From: AG2 sp036493735
GTDB lineage: Bacteria > Gemmatimonadota > Gemmatimonadetes > Gemmatimonadales > Gemmatimonadaceae
Direction: 5' to 3'
Assembly (NCBI GenBank): GCA_036493735.1
Contig: DASXPH010000024.1
Coordinates: 62,001 to 126,000, forward strand
Length of the DNA: 64,000 nt
Positions 7,994 through 15,688 of this stretch are shown here, piece by piece (position 1 is the stretch's first letter; each line of letters opens with the position of its first letter). The notes beneath the pieces are model-generated. The model searched no databases. It was given only the letters and a program-made list of their open reading frames with translations, and was not told where the DNA came from. Both the position numbers and the translations under genes were made by a program.

Positions 7994-9262
7994 ATGGCGG
8001 CGCGGCGCGAGAAGACGAAGCGAGAGCGGCGGTCACGCCTAACGACGTTCCGGAGTGGAACGCCCGCGGTCGCGCCGCGTCCGTCGACGATGTCGGCGAT
8101 CGGCATCGAGGCGGAGTTCGTCGTCGTCATGGACGGCGCGCCGGTGCGACCGGAAGTTGTCTTCGGCTCGCCGCGTCGAATAGTCCGTGGTCCGCTCATG
8201 CACCGTACCGGGCGATCGTACCATCTGCCCACCGGAAGCGCGGTGTATTTCGACACCGGCGTCATCGAGCTCGCGACGCCGATGATCGAGATCGATCGCG
8301 GCTGCGCCGCGCGGGCGGGGCGGTCGCTCTGGGAGAGCATACTCTTTCTCCGGCGCGAGCTCGATCATTGGCAGGAGCGGAACGGCCGCGAGGTGCGACT
8401 CGTCGGATTTAGCACTCACTACAATGTCTCGTTCGACATCCCGGCCAGCGATGCCAACCCGAGCCGGACGGTCGAGAAGCTGGCGCTGCTGTTGACGTAT
8501 CTGTTGCCGGCGCCCGTGATGCTGCTCGCCGCCAACCGGCAGTCCACCGGGATCGGTGTTCGACCGCGGGGCAATCGCGTCGAGGTCACCGCTGATTTCA
8601 CACCCGATGCCGCGCTGATGATCGCGACGGCAACGCTCGTCGTCGGCATCGTGCGCGAGGTGATGACCTGGCCCACCTACGAGCTGTCGGCTCTCGACGC
8701 GCAGCAACAGCTGCCGCGCTTCCGCCACTTCGCACCGGCGCCCCACAGCTCGCGCAAGGGCTGGGTCGCACGCTACTCGTGCTTCCCACGCAACCCATTC
8801 ACCTCGCACGTCGACGACGATCGGTGGGAGACTCAGAGGGGAGAGTCGATTTCCCTGCGGGAAATCGCCGGTCTCGTTACAAAGCACTTCTGGCCGGCAA
8901 TCCGGAGGTACGCCGATCCGTTCACCCTGCGCCTCATCGGCAACGTCATGGCGGGCCGCGCGCCGTCGCTGCTCGAGCTGGCCGACCGTCCACCGGCGTA
9001 CGAGAGTGTCGGCACGCTCTGCGCCTGGGAGGCGAGCCTCTTCCCGGAGCACGAGCTGCCGCGCTCGCGCTATGAGCGCGTGCTCATCCGGGCGATCCAC
9101 GGCGACCGCCTGCGCCTCGACGGCGGCGAGACGTACACGCCAACCGGAATGCGTGGCTGGTCGCACGTGATCTTCCGTCGCGAGCGTGACCGCAGCAAGC
9201 ACGTCTTCTCACTCGACTACCTGCTCCGCCACCTCGAGGACTGGGAAGCGCGGAGTCGTTGA
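7994..9262 (+). CDS. Carboxylate-amine ligase-like protein (GCS superfamily)
   Basis: Protein of 422 residues. After a basic N-terminus it reads SAIGIEAEFVVVMDG, the glutamate-binding opening of the glutamine-synthetase/glutamate-cysteine-ligase fold. Later segments (DTGVIELATP, FSTHYNVSFD, NRQSTGIGVRPRGNRVEVTADFTPD, FTLRLIGNVMAG) have the spacing of acidic and basic active-site strands in that fold. Family-level assignment is moderate. If active it would couple ATP hydrolysis to amide-bond formation with an unknown amine. An ACGGAG Shine-Dalgarno lies five bases before the ATG at 7994. The stop codon TGA (9260-9262) is the first part of a heptad array. Confidence 0.6.
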   Translation: MAARREKTKRERRSRLTTFRSGTPAVAPRPSTMSAIGIEAEFVVVMDGAPVRPEVVFGSPRRIVRGPLMHRTGRSYHLPTGSAVYFDTGVIELATPMIEIDRGCAARAGRSLWESILFLRRELDHWQERNGREVRLVGFSTHYNVSFDIPASDANPSRTVEKLALLLTYLLPAPVMLLAANRQSTGIGVRPRGNRVEVTADFTPDAALMIATATLVVGIVREVMTWPTYELSALDAQQQLPRFRHFAPAPHSSRKGWVARYSCFPRNPFTSHVDDDRWETQRGESISLREIAGLVTKHFWPAIRRYADPFTLRLIGNVMAGRAPSLLELADRPPAYESVGTLCAWEASLFPEHELPRSRYERVLIRAIHGDRLRLDGGETYTPTGMRGWSHVIFRRERDRSKHVFSLDYLLRHLEDWEARSR

Positions 9263-9474
9263 GCGTGGAGCGTGGAGCGTGGAGCGTGGAGCGTGGGGCG
9301 TGGGGCGTGGGGCGTGGGGCGTGGCGCTTGGCGCGTTAGAAATGCAACGAAGCGTTGATTTGGCGTGGGTTCTTCCAGTACTCACCACCATAACCAACGC
9401 TTCGTTCAGTTTCCGCCGCGCGCCACGCGCCACCCACCACGCTCCACCCCCCACCCCACCCCCCTTGACAACTC
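9261..9474. repeat. Long inverted heptad array locus (GAGCGTG family)
   Basis: The left half-array holds five GAGCGTG and four GGGCGTG units without interruption (9261-9323), then two decayed units to 9337. It begins inside the stop codon of the preceding gene. The right half (about 9414-9474) repeats CGCCACG, CACCACG and CTCCACC units, the complementary sense. Between them AACGAAGCGTT (about 9352-9362) pairs with AACGCTTCGTT (about 9401-9411). The whole locus could extrude a long imperfect cruciform or RNA hairpin. Confidence 0.85.
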
Positions 9475-9493
9475 CAGGACGACCCATTATGGG
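9465..9493 (+). promoter_or_regulatory. Sigma70-like promoter before a long leader
   Basis: TTGACA (9465-9470), 17-bp spacer, TATGGG (9488-9493). The -35 box is a perfect consensus match and the -10 matches three of six. It sits at the right edge of the heptad array and points to the hypothetical gene about 600 bp downstream. Confidence 0.5.
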
Positions 9494-10093
9494 TTCAACC
9501 ACTCTGGGGTTGCCCTGGCGCGCGAAATCATTCAAAAGAGCTCGCCGTCCCCTTGCGGACCATTGAGTGCACCCCCGCGTGACCGTATCGCAGGACCCGT
9601 AGCGCTCGCAGCACCGAACAGCAGCATCGTAAGGGCTTTCCCCGCAGGACCCGAGCGCCGTGAGGCGCGATCGCTGACGTGTGAGACGCTCCCCGTGACC
9701 AGCCGGTCAACTGATGCGGAGCACGCTCCGGGCGGTTGGTAGACGCAAGTCACTACGGGCATCGGCGGGACTGTGCGGGCATCTCGGGCGAATTTGGCGT
9801 GCAGCTGTCCGGCGAACTTTCGCCGGCGGTACTGTGTATCGCGGGCCCCGATCCGCGGTACCGGAAGCTCGGCTGCACCCTGCGAATTGGTCGCGCACCG
9901 GAATCCATCACAACTAGAGCGTGTGTACCGTAGCGCCGATCCCGTGACTAACGGGACCGCGTCGCGCCATGCGCTCGGAGTCGCGTCAGTCCGCACGGCC
10001 GTACCAATCGGCCGGACGGGCGCGCCTCGCTGTCATGACGTTCACTGCAGGCATCGAGTAGTCCAACGCATGACTATCCGGAGAGCTATCCCT
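9494..10093 (+). other. About 600-nt untranslated leader, no convincing gene
   Basis: No reading frame here looks like protein: the open frames have shuffled composition and no Shine-Dalgarno sequence. The stretch contains a near-direct repeat, CGCAGGACCCGTAGCGC (about 9591) and CGCAGGACCCGAGCGC (about 9645), and a small hairpin, TCCCGT with loop GACTAA then CGGGA (about 9938-9955). With the promoter at 9465 it could be a structured 5' leader or a separate non-coding RNA. No known RNA family was recognised. Confidence 0.35.
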
Positions 10094-10807
10094 GTGAAAG
10101 CAGACGAGAAGCGACAGGCTCAGTCGTTTCGCGGCGCCGAGGGTTGGATCGATGCGCATCCGACTCTCGTTCCGCCCGAAGCAGCAGGTCAGGTCGAGGC
10201 GCTGAAAGGCGTCAATCAGCGCCTCGGGCAGTATGCAATCGATCAGGAGCATCAGGGTCGCGCTCGCAGCGCGGGTACGGTTACCGTGCAGCAGCTCCGC
10301 CGCGAGTTGCGGCAGGACCATCTGATTCCGATCTCGACGATGGCAAAGAGCGTCGTCAAGATCACGCCGGAGCTCGAGGTTGCCTTACGAGTCCCGAAGC
10401 AGTACTCGGATGACGAGAAGGTGTTGGCTTCGGCGAATGCGATTGCCAAGATCGGCGACGAGCACAAGGACGTGTTGGTGCAGCATGGTCTCTCGTCGAA
10501 CTTCGTCGATGAGCTCCAGGCGGCGGCGGCCAATTTGAAGGCGGCCGTCGACGCTCGGCGCCAGGCGCAGAGCGGTCGTGTCGGTGCGACCAAAGCCATC
10601 GCCGAAGAGATGAAGAAGGGTCGGTTGGTGGTGCAGGCGCTGGACATCGTGATCACGCGCGCGCTCCGAGGGCAGCCTGGCCCGCTCGCGGAGTGGAAGA
10701 ACACCAAACGCGCGACCGTCAAGCCGGTGATACCGTCGGCGACCGCGCCCGAGGCGACGGCTCCCGCGACGGCAGCGGTGGCGACGCCGGAACAGAAGGC
10801 GGCGTAG
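10094..10807 (+). CDS. Hypothetical protein, helical, Ala/Pro-rich tail
   Basis: No family recognised. From the GTG at 10094 the product has 237 residues: a predominantly helical, charged body (QLRRELRQDHLIPISTMAKSV and similar) and a C-terminal ATAPEATAPATAAVATPEQ linker-like tail. No signal peptide or membrane segment is seen. GGAGAG (10080-10085) eight bases upstream favours this start; an in-frame ATG at 10070 lacks a Shine-Dalgarno sequence. A strong terminator follows, so the gene is probably monocistronic, transcribed from the promoter at 9465. Confidence 0.7.
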   Translation: MKADEKRQAQSFRGAEGWIDAHPTLVPPEAAGQVEALKGVNQRLGQYAIDQEHQGRARSAGTVTVQQLRRELRQDHLIPISTMAKSVVKITPELEVALRVPKQYSDDEKVLASANAIAKIGDEHKDVLVQHGLSSNFVDELQAAAANLKAAVDARRQAQSGRVGATKAIAEEMKKGRLVVQALDIVITRALRGQPGPLAEWKNTKRATVKPVIPSATAPEATAPATAAVATPEQKAA

Positions 10808-10856
10808 CACGATGAGGAAGATGTAACGCGGTAGCGGGTGTGGGTGTGGGTGGAGG

Positions 10857-10893
10857 AGAGCGGGTCTGCGCGTGCGCAGGCCCGCTCTTTTTT
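10857..10893 (+). terminator. Intrinsic terminator
   Basis: AGAGCGGGTCTGCGC and GCGCAGGCCCGCTCT form an imperfect 14-15-bp stem with a very short loop, followed directly by a T-tract ending at 10893. It ends the hypothetical gene 50 bp upstream. Confidence 0.85.
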
Positions 10894-11296
10894 CATCCAC
10901 CGAGCTGCATAGCGCGTTGAGATGAGATCATATCGCGTTCAGTCGTCGCCTCCGCGCTTCCAGTCGCGCCCTCCGCACGTTCACTCGAGCCCGCGGGCCG
11001 TTCCGGTTGTCCCTCCGGGCATCGAGATGTGGCCACAGGCGGTTTCACCTTTGCCCTCACGGCATGACGCAGACTCCATCCCTTGTTACGACGAGGTCAC
11101 CGGCCCTCGCAGCATAGCCCACTCGCCTTCGAGATGAACCCGTTCGTCTCGCCGCGGAGGTCACCCCAATTTCACTCGAGGCGGAGGCGCTTTCCGCCAA
11201 GGCCGCGGCACTTCGACACGACGCGGACGCAGTTCGAGATTCGTCCGTCGACATTAGAGGTTCGGCCTCCCCTGCCGCAGTTCACCTGGTCGCGTC
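10894..11296. other. Gene-free spacer with degenerate short repeats
   Basis: About 400 bp without a convincing gene. The plus strand is littered with near-repeats of TTC-x-x-TCG and CCTCCGC type (for example around 10940-10990 and 11225-11290). Translation in any frame gives only Pro/Arg/Ser-rich sequence. Several repeats have roughly 7-bp spacing, suggesting a decayed heptad array, but the pattern is too weak to call. Confidence 0.4.
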
Positions 11297-12403
11297 TCAA
11301 GCACCGCGCGCGTGCCAGTCCGCGAGCGCTTTCGCCTCCTGCTCCGGCTTTATCGCGAAGTGCGGGTTGGCGCGACGCGTCTCCGGCACGCTCGGCCACC
11401 CGGCGAGCGTGTCGCGCACGGTCGTCGCGAGCGGGCGATAGGTCAGACCCGCCGCGATGGCCTTCTCATGCCGGATCGACATCATGCCGTCGTCGTTGCC
11501 CGCTAATCGCGCCCACGGAATGGCCTCGTAGATCTCATGCTTCGCGAGGAAATCGTAGTCGTCCACCCAGGTGAAGCGTGCGTCCGAGCCAATGGCCGCC
11601 TTTGCCTGCTCCAGGAAGGCCGGCATCGTTAGGGTATCGCGCGGACCGACGGCGTTGTACACACCCGACGCCTGTGTCTCCAGCAGGTGGATCATCCATT
11701 CGGTGAGATCGCGGACGTCGATGAATTGCACCGGATCGTCGCGGCGGCCCGGCGCGAGCACTTCGCCGCCCTTCGCCAACCGCACCGGCCAATAGGGAAA
11801 GCGATCGGTGGTGTCGCCCGGTCCCACGATGTAAGTGGGCCGCACGATCAGCGCGCGCGCTCCGAATGCCTGTTGGGTCTCCTGCTCGCATCGCGCCTTC
11901 GCGACGCCATAAGTCTCCGAGCCGTCCTTTGGATCGCTCACCGTCAGTCGCGGGGCGACCGTCTCGTCGATGCCACGTTTGAGATAGGGATAGTAGACGC
12001 CCGTCGAAGAGGTGAAGAGATATCGCCCGACCGAGTCCTTCAGCAGCTGCGCCGACTGTCGGACCCAATCGGGGTTTGTCGCCGAGTCGTCGACGACGGC
12101 GTCCCACCGCTTGCCGGCCAGCGCACCAAGCTGGCCGTTTCGATCACCGATGAGGTGCGTTACCTCGTTAGGCAAGTCCGCCTGACGCCGGCCGCGGGTG
12201 AAGATCGTCACGCGATGGCCTCGCGACACGGCGTACCGCACGAGATGCGGTCCGATGAACCCTGTGCCGCCGAGGATGAGCAGATCTATTGGCGCCCGGG
12301 AGGACACACGCGTCGCCGCATCGGCGAGCACGGATGTGCCGCGTCCGAGCAGAGCGCCGCTCGCGATCGCGGTGGCTTTGAGGAAGTCGCGTCGTGTCGT
12401 CAT
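11297..12403 (-). CDS. Tat-exported NAD-dependent epimerase/dehydratase
   Basis: Extended short-chain dehydrogenase, 368 residues. It opens with the twin-arginine signal TTRRDFLKATAIASGALLGRG, so it is predicted to be exported folded with its cofactor. The Rossmann motif GGTGFIGP lies near residue 45. A Ser plus Y-x-x-x-K catalytic pair appears as TSSTGVYYPY and TYGVAK. The C-terminal half (QFIDVRDLTEWMI, GVYNAVGP) is typical of NmrA/epimerase-type enzymes acting on sugars. The substrate is unknown. It is transcribed alone, with the repeat element and IS upstream. Confidence 0.8.
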   Translation of the reverse strand: MTTRRDFLKATAIASGALLGRGTSVLADAATRVSSRAPIDLLILGGTGFIGPHLVRYAVSRGHRVTIFTRGRRQADLPNEVTHLIGDRNGQLGALAGKRWDAVVDDSATNPDWVRQSAQLLKDSVGRYLFTSSTGVYYPYLKRGIDETVAPRLTVSDPKDGSETYGVAKARCEQETQQAFGARALIVRPTYIVGPGDTTDRFPYWPVRLAKGGEVLAPGRRDDPVQFIDVRDLTEWMIHLLETQASGVYNAVGPRDTLTMPAFLEQAKAAIGSDARFTWVDDYDFLAKHEIYEAIPWARLAGNDDGMMSIRHEKAIAAGLTYRPLATTVRDTLAGWPSVPETRRANPHFAIKPEQEAKALADWHARGA

Positions 12404-12548
12404 GTACGGCGATGGTGAACGGAGCGCTTCCCGAGATGTTAGGCAATCCCCGAGCGCCGAACTACCCGCCCGACCAATTCCTTACACCTCGTGGGTGTAA
12501 TCGAACCGAAGTGGGCCGCTGAAACCGCTGACGGTACGCTGAAACCAC

Positions 12549-12574
12549 GGGAAGTGTGGCTTTGACGCAAGGGC
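12549..12574. repeat. IS left terminal inverted repeat
   Basis: Pairs with 14770-14795 with two internal mismatches, plus the outermost base. Its inner part TTTGACGCAAGGGC includes TTGACGCA, which recurs twice in the internal promoter region. Confidence 0.9.
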
Positions 12575-12594
12575 GGCGTCCTCCGGTGAGTAGG

Positions 12595-13410
12595 TCAGAG
12601 GAAGCCCCGGAGCGCGGGCAGGACTCGCTGTTCGATGAACCAGCCAGCCCAGTGAAGCGCGCGTACGGTGTTGATGCCTCGAACGGGCTCCGGCATGACG
12701 TCATCGCAGAATGGCTCAACGGAGAGTTCGGGCTTCATGTTCACATAACACGTCGGCCTAGCGTGTCGGATCTGCACATGCGCGAGTGCTGTCTCCGCCT
12801 TGAGAATCCCGGCCAACGTTTCCTGGGAAAGCAATACGCCGCCGCTGATCTCAAGATGAAGATCAGCAACGCGTACGCTCGCCGCGACAATCGGAAGCGA
12901 GCGATGCTTGTCCCAATTGGAGACTTCTCGCAAGAAGCCCAGCATGTCCGCGTGTGGATTCTTCCCGCTGTTGTATGGCTGCAACCGCTCGACCGCTGCG
13001 CGCACTCCCCTAGGCACGCCCATCATCTTGTATCTGACGCCGGGCAGTGTACCGCCCCCGCCCTTCTTAGCCCCCTTTCTACGCCCGACGAATTCACGGC
13101 GCGAGGATGTAATGGGGAACTCGACATGAATGGCCTCGCGCACCGTAGCGGGCCTAGCGAGCAGCCACATGAGATGATCAAGCGAAGACCGCAGGTGATG
13201 CGCGCCTTCTCCCGCGAGAATGCCAATTTCGGGCGGTACAGGCTTGATCGTGTCGATTACTACGCTCCACCAGCGGGATGGTCGGTCATGCTCAATTCGC
13301 GTGGTGTAAAACTGCGATGTAAAAAAGGCTTTAGCGGCCACGTCACACGCGTCGATATGTTCGCGCGCGCGAGCGAGCTTCCGCTTGATGTTCTTCAATG
13401 GGTCAGCCAT
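12595..13410 (-). CDS. IS passenger protein of unknown function
   Basis: Protein of 271 residues starting MADPLKNIKRKLARAREHID, predicted cytoplasmic, with no family recognised. It is rich in helix-forming segments near the N-terminus. It contains ILAGEGAHHLRSSLDHLMWLLARP (about 75-98), a region of conserved-looking His, Arg and Asp residues, and a basic patch RRKGAKKGGGG. The gene is divergent from the transposase and shares an 83-bp control region with it. Because it lies wholly inside the IS ends it travels with the element. It could be a transposition accessory factor or a host-beneficial cargo gene. A longer in-frame opening up to 13557 would overlap the transposase start and is not favoured. 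Confidence 0.75.
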   Translation of the reverse strand: MADPLKNIKRKLARAREHIDACDVAAKAFFTSQFYTTRIEHDRPSRWWSVVIDTIKPVPPEIGILAGEGAHHLRSSLDHLMWLLARPATVREAIHVEFPITSSRREFVGRRKGAKKGGGGTLPGVRYKMMGVPRGVRAAVERLQPYNSGKNPHADMLGFLREVSNWDKHRSLPIVAASVRVADLHLEISGGVLLSQETLAGILKAETALAHVQIRHARPTCYVNMKPELSVEPFCDDVMPEPVRGINTVRALHWAGWFIEQRVLPALRGFL

Positions 13411-13416
13411 ACGCTC

Positions 13417-13448
13417 TTGACGCAGGGAAAATAATACTTGACGCAACG
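13417..13448. promoter_or_regulatory. TTGACGCA iterons in the IS control region
   Basis: TTGACGCAGGG (13417-13427) and TTGACGCAACG (13438-13448) lie between the divergent passenger and transposase genes. The same core is in both terminal repeats. Transposase or the passenger protein may bind here to autoregulate; this is inferred from the shared sequence. Confidence 0.55.
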
Positions 13449-13466
13449 TTAGCAACCTAGTAATAT
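13438..13466 (+). promoter_or_regulatory. Transposase promoter
   Basis: TTGACG (13438-13443), 17-bp spacer, TAATAT (13461-13466), 27 bp before the transposase ATG. The -35 box is part of an iteron, so a protein bound there would compete with RNA polymerase. Confidence 0.7.
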
Positions 13467-13493
13467 GATACCAGACGCAAACGCGAGCGCAAG

Positions 13494-14477
13494 ATGGCAA
13501 AGCACCGGGCAGCCGGTTCGGCAGTGTCGAAGATCGAAGCACAGCTTCCACGTGCATGCTCAGACGAGCGCGTGGCAGTCGAGTTCATGGAAGTGCAGCG
13601 CGGCTGGACGACTGAAGCCAACGCGGTCTGCCCGAAGTGTGGCGTCATCGGTGAGTCGTACCAGATGAAGAACGCCAAGACGGGCGAGCGTAACGCGCGC
13701 TATCTGTGGCGCTGTCGTGCGTGCAAGAGCCAGTACACGGTGCGCGTTGGGACGATTATGGAGGACTCGCCAATCCCGGTGCGTCACTGGTGCCGCGCGT
13801 TCTACGAGGCCGCCAAGAGCAAGAAAGGCGTGAGCGCGCTCGAAATGCAGCGCATGACGGGCCTCTCGTACAAGTCAGCCCTGTTCATGATGCACCGCAT
13901 TCGGTGGGCAATGGCGACAGCGAATGCGGCCGAGCCGAAGCTAGGCGCGAACGGCGGCACCGTTGAGTTTGACGAGACGTACATCGGCGGCAAGCCGCGC
14001 GGTCACGCACGCTACAGCCAGACGATCAAGTCAGACGGCACCCGGAAGCTCGGCCCGGGCGTTGACTTCGCTGACCGCAAGACGCCCGTTGTCGGCGGCG
14101 TCGAGCGCGACGGGCAGATCAAGGTGCGCGTCGTGATGAACGTGAGCGCGCCAGAGTTGGCGAAGGAAGTCACGGCGCTGGTCGATCCGTCAGCGCACCT
14201 GAACACGGACCAAGCGCAAGCGTACAAGGCAATCGGGCAGCAGTTCGCCAGCCACGAGCGCATTCGCCACAACGCGGGCCAGTACGTCCGCTACACGGAA
14301 GAGGGCGTGCAGGTCACCACGAACCGGATTGAAGGCTTCTGGGCCAACCTCAAGCGACAGATCGGCGGAACGCACCACGCGGTCAGCCGGAAGCACTTGC
14401 ACCGCTATCTGTCGGAAGCCGAGTTCAAGTACAACAACCGTGGCATCAACGACGGCGAGCGGACGGAGACTGATTAG
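13494..14477 (+). CDS. IS1595-family (ISXO2-like) transposase
   Basis: Protein of 327 residues. A zinc ribbon opens it: CPKCGVIGESYQMKN followed by WRCRACKSQYTVRVGTIMEDS (about 43-88). An ISXO2-type DDE domain follows. The acidic residues can be read as the D in FDETYIGGK (about 162), the D in LNTDQAQAY (about 241) and a late Asn/Glu segment RIEGFWANLKRQIGG (about 282) in place of a classical third Glu, as seen in the IS1595 family. The C-terminal HRYLSEAEFKYNNR motif is typical. The frame is intact, so the element may be active. It is preceded by a near-consensus promoter. Confidence 0.93.
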   Translation: MAKHRAAGSAVSKIEAQLPRACSDERVAVEFMEVQRGWTTEANAVCPKCGVIGESYQMKNAKTGERNARYLWRCRACKSQYTVRVGTIMEDSPIPVRHWCRAFYEAAKSKKGVSALEMQRMTGLSYKSALFMMHRIRWAMATANAAEPKLGANGGTVEFDETYIGGKPRGHARYSQTIKSDGTRKLGPGVDFADRKTPVVGGVERDGQIKVRVVMNVSAPELAKEVTALVDPSAHLNTDQAQAYKAIGQQFASHERIRHNAGQYVRYTEEGVQVTTNRIEGFWANLKRQIGGTHHAVSRKHLHRYLSEAEFKYNNRGINDGERTETD

Positions 14478-14479
14478 CT

Positions 14480-14623
14480 ATGGCACAAGGGAAAGTCCCC
14501 GGCCCCAAGGCCGAAACGCTGAAGATCGAAGGCGACTGGAAGGATGCTGTCGGCCACGCCCTGAAGCGCGGTAAGCCGCCAGCGAAGAAGGGCACAAAAA
14601 AGAAGAGGCGGCGACCGAAATAG
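14480..14623 (+). CDS. 47-residue basic IS passenger ORF
   Basis: Begins 3 bp after the transposase stop and inside the IS. The product starts MAQGKVPGPKAETLKIEGDW and ends in a run of Lys and Arg (GTKKKRRRPK) that could bind nucleic acid. The close spacing suggests co-translation with the transposase. No family was recognised. It could be a transposition accessory peptide or a decayed gene end. Confidence 0.6.
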   Translation: MAQGKVPGPKAETLKIEGDWKDAVGHALKRGKPPAKKGTKKKRRRPK

Positions 14624-14658
14624 TCGCCGCCCCTCTCACACAGCCCGCGTGCTGCCAA

Positions 14659-14730
14659 CTACTTGCAATCAGGGCAGCAATCGCACGGAACGCCGTCACA
14701 CGACGGGCAACAATCGCAACGCTCTACCAT
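14659..14730 (-). CDS. 23-residue cysteine-rich micropeptide in the IS
   Basis: Minus-strand ATG at 14730 with GGAGG five bases upstream. The product contains two copies of C-D-C-C-P-x-C (residues 5-11 and 16-22), giving eight cysteines in 23 residues, a layout suited to binding metal ions. It lies between the 47-codon ORF and the right IS end. Its small size means translation is unproven. The perfect Shine-Dalgarno sequence and internal duplication argue against chance. Confidence 0.5.
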   Translation of the reverse strand: MVERCDCCPSCDGVPCDCCPDCK

Positions 14731-14769
14731 CGGGACCTCCGAAATGAGCAATGAATGATACTCAAATAT

Positions 14770-14795
14770 GCCCTTGCGTCAAATCCATACTTCCG
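14770..14795. repeat. IS right terminal inverted repeat
   Basis: Inverted match to 12549-12574. It is followed directly by the second copy of the 8-bp target duplication GAAACCAC (14796-14803). Confidence 0.9.
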
Positions 14796-14898
14796 GAAAC
14801 CACTGACAAAGTGGTCTGCCACAACTTGTTCCGAATGGCGATGGAATGATGGTGGCCGTCAAAACCTGCGTCGATGTGGCGCTCTTTCGTCAGTGGTT

Positions 14899-15678
14899 TC
14901 AGCGCGTCCAGATCATGACCAAGCCACAGAAACCGTCGACGACCTGGCTCGCGTACTCTCGCGGGACGGTGGCTGGTCCCGAGTATACCTCGATGCCATA
15001 GATCTCGTTGGGCGCGACCTGATCCGCGGAAAATCCCCACTCCATCACCTGCCCATCGACGCCGACGCGCATGATGCACGGGACGCTGCGCCGTCCGCGC
15101 CCCCCATCCACGACCTTGTTGCCCCGCGCCGAGGCGAACAGACGCACTCCCATGCTGTCGACGACGCGTACTCCTGGCGTGCGCCTAACGAGATCACTCA
15201 CGACTACTGGACGGCGCTGCTCGATGTCGTCGCGCGTGTAGAAGGTGCCGCCGTTGGCGCGTGCGAGTCGGTGCTCGAAGCCCTCGACCTTCGACGACCA
15301 CGACGTCGGTCGCGTCGCGACGGTCACCGTATCGAGCGTCTGCGCCGAGCGCTGGAGCTCCACCACGGTGCTCGATGTCGTCGATGGCAAATCGACTGCG
15401 ACGGACAGGGAATCGTAGCCGAGCCGAGTGACGTGCAGCGTGATGGGGCCCCGCTCGCTCACCTCGAGCGCGAACGCGCCCTGCTCATCGCTGATACTGC
15501 CCACCGACGCGCTGACGCGAATGCTCGCGCCGACGATGGGTTGTCGCGTCGCACGGTCTCGTACGGAGCCGCGAAGAACGATCCTGGCCGAATCGGCACC
15601 TCGCTGGCCATGCATTCGATGCGCTGCCAGCGCGCTGATGACAGCCGCGAGTACCAGCGCCGACCCCGGTGAGGGCAT
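14899..15678 (-). CDS. Carboxypeptidase-regulatory plus TonB-plug protein
   Basis: Secreted protein of 259 residues starting at MPSPGSALVLAAVIS. A regulatory beta-sandwich spans about 33-110 (VLRGSVRDRATRQPIVGASIRVSASVGSISDEQGAFALEV). A TonB-receptor plug-like domain follows (RRPVVVSDLVRRTPGVRVVDSMGVRLFASARG...NEIYGIEVYSGPATVP) and ends at FCGLVMIWTR. No beta-barrel follows: this is a free-standing plug, a form apparently common in this lineage. The stop codon lies in the GCTGAAACC repeat end, but the C-terminus looks complete for its type. A periplasmic or outer-membrane adaptor role is inferred. Confidence 0.75.
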   Translation of the reverse strand: MPSPGSALVLAAVISALAAHRMHGQRGADSARIVLRGSVRDRATRQPIVGASIRVSASVGSISDEQGAFALEVSERGPITLHVTRLGYDSLSVAVDLPSTTSSTVVELQRSAQTLDTVTVATRPTSWSSKVEGFEHRLARANGGTFYTRDDIEQRRPVVVSDLVRRTPGVRVVDSMGVRLFASARGNKVVDGGRGRRSVPCIMRVGVDGQVMEWGFSADQVAPNEIYGIEVYSGPATVPREYASQVVDGFCGLVMIWTR

Positions 15679-15688
15679 CCGCGCCGGA

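Larger units (their letters stand above)
12549..14795 (+). mobile_element. IS1595-family insertion sequence with passenger genes
   Basis: The element is 2247 bp, long for the family. Its ends are 25-bp inverted repeats with two mismatches (12550-12574 and 14770-14794; core TTTGACGCAAGGGC). It is flanked by a perfect 8-bp target duplication, GAAACCAC (12541-12548 and 14796-14803), the size known for IS1595 elements. It carries an ISXO2-like transposase gene, a divergent passenger gene of 271 codons, a 47-codon basic ORF and a 23-codon cysteine-rich ORF. Perfect target duplication and an intact transposase suggest a recent insertion. Confidence 0.92.
12513..14909. mobile_element. GCTGAAACCACTGAC repeat element, copy A, interrupted by an IS
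   Basis: The left end GGGCCGCTGAAACCGCTGAC (12513-12532) and right end GTCAGTGGTTTCAGCGCG (14889-14906) are inverted copies. Removing the IS and one 8-bp target duplication restores a second internal GCTGAAACCACTGAC and leaves an element of about 142 bp, the same plan as the copies at 16640 and 29706. The right end also supplies the TGA stop of the TonB-plug gene at 14899. It is probably a non-autonomous (MITE- or REP-like) element. Confidence 0.75.

Noticed and set aside
9261..9474. Possible CRISPR array
   Set aside because: Unit length is 7 bp with no spacers and no cas genes in the window; the pattern is a tandem heptad array.
9532..9996. A 154-codon minus-strand frame in the long leader region
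   Set aside because: No Shine-Dalgarno sequence, no recognisable fold, Arg/Ser/Ala-biased; more consistent with untranslated DNA.
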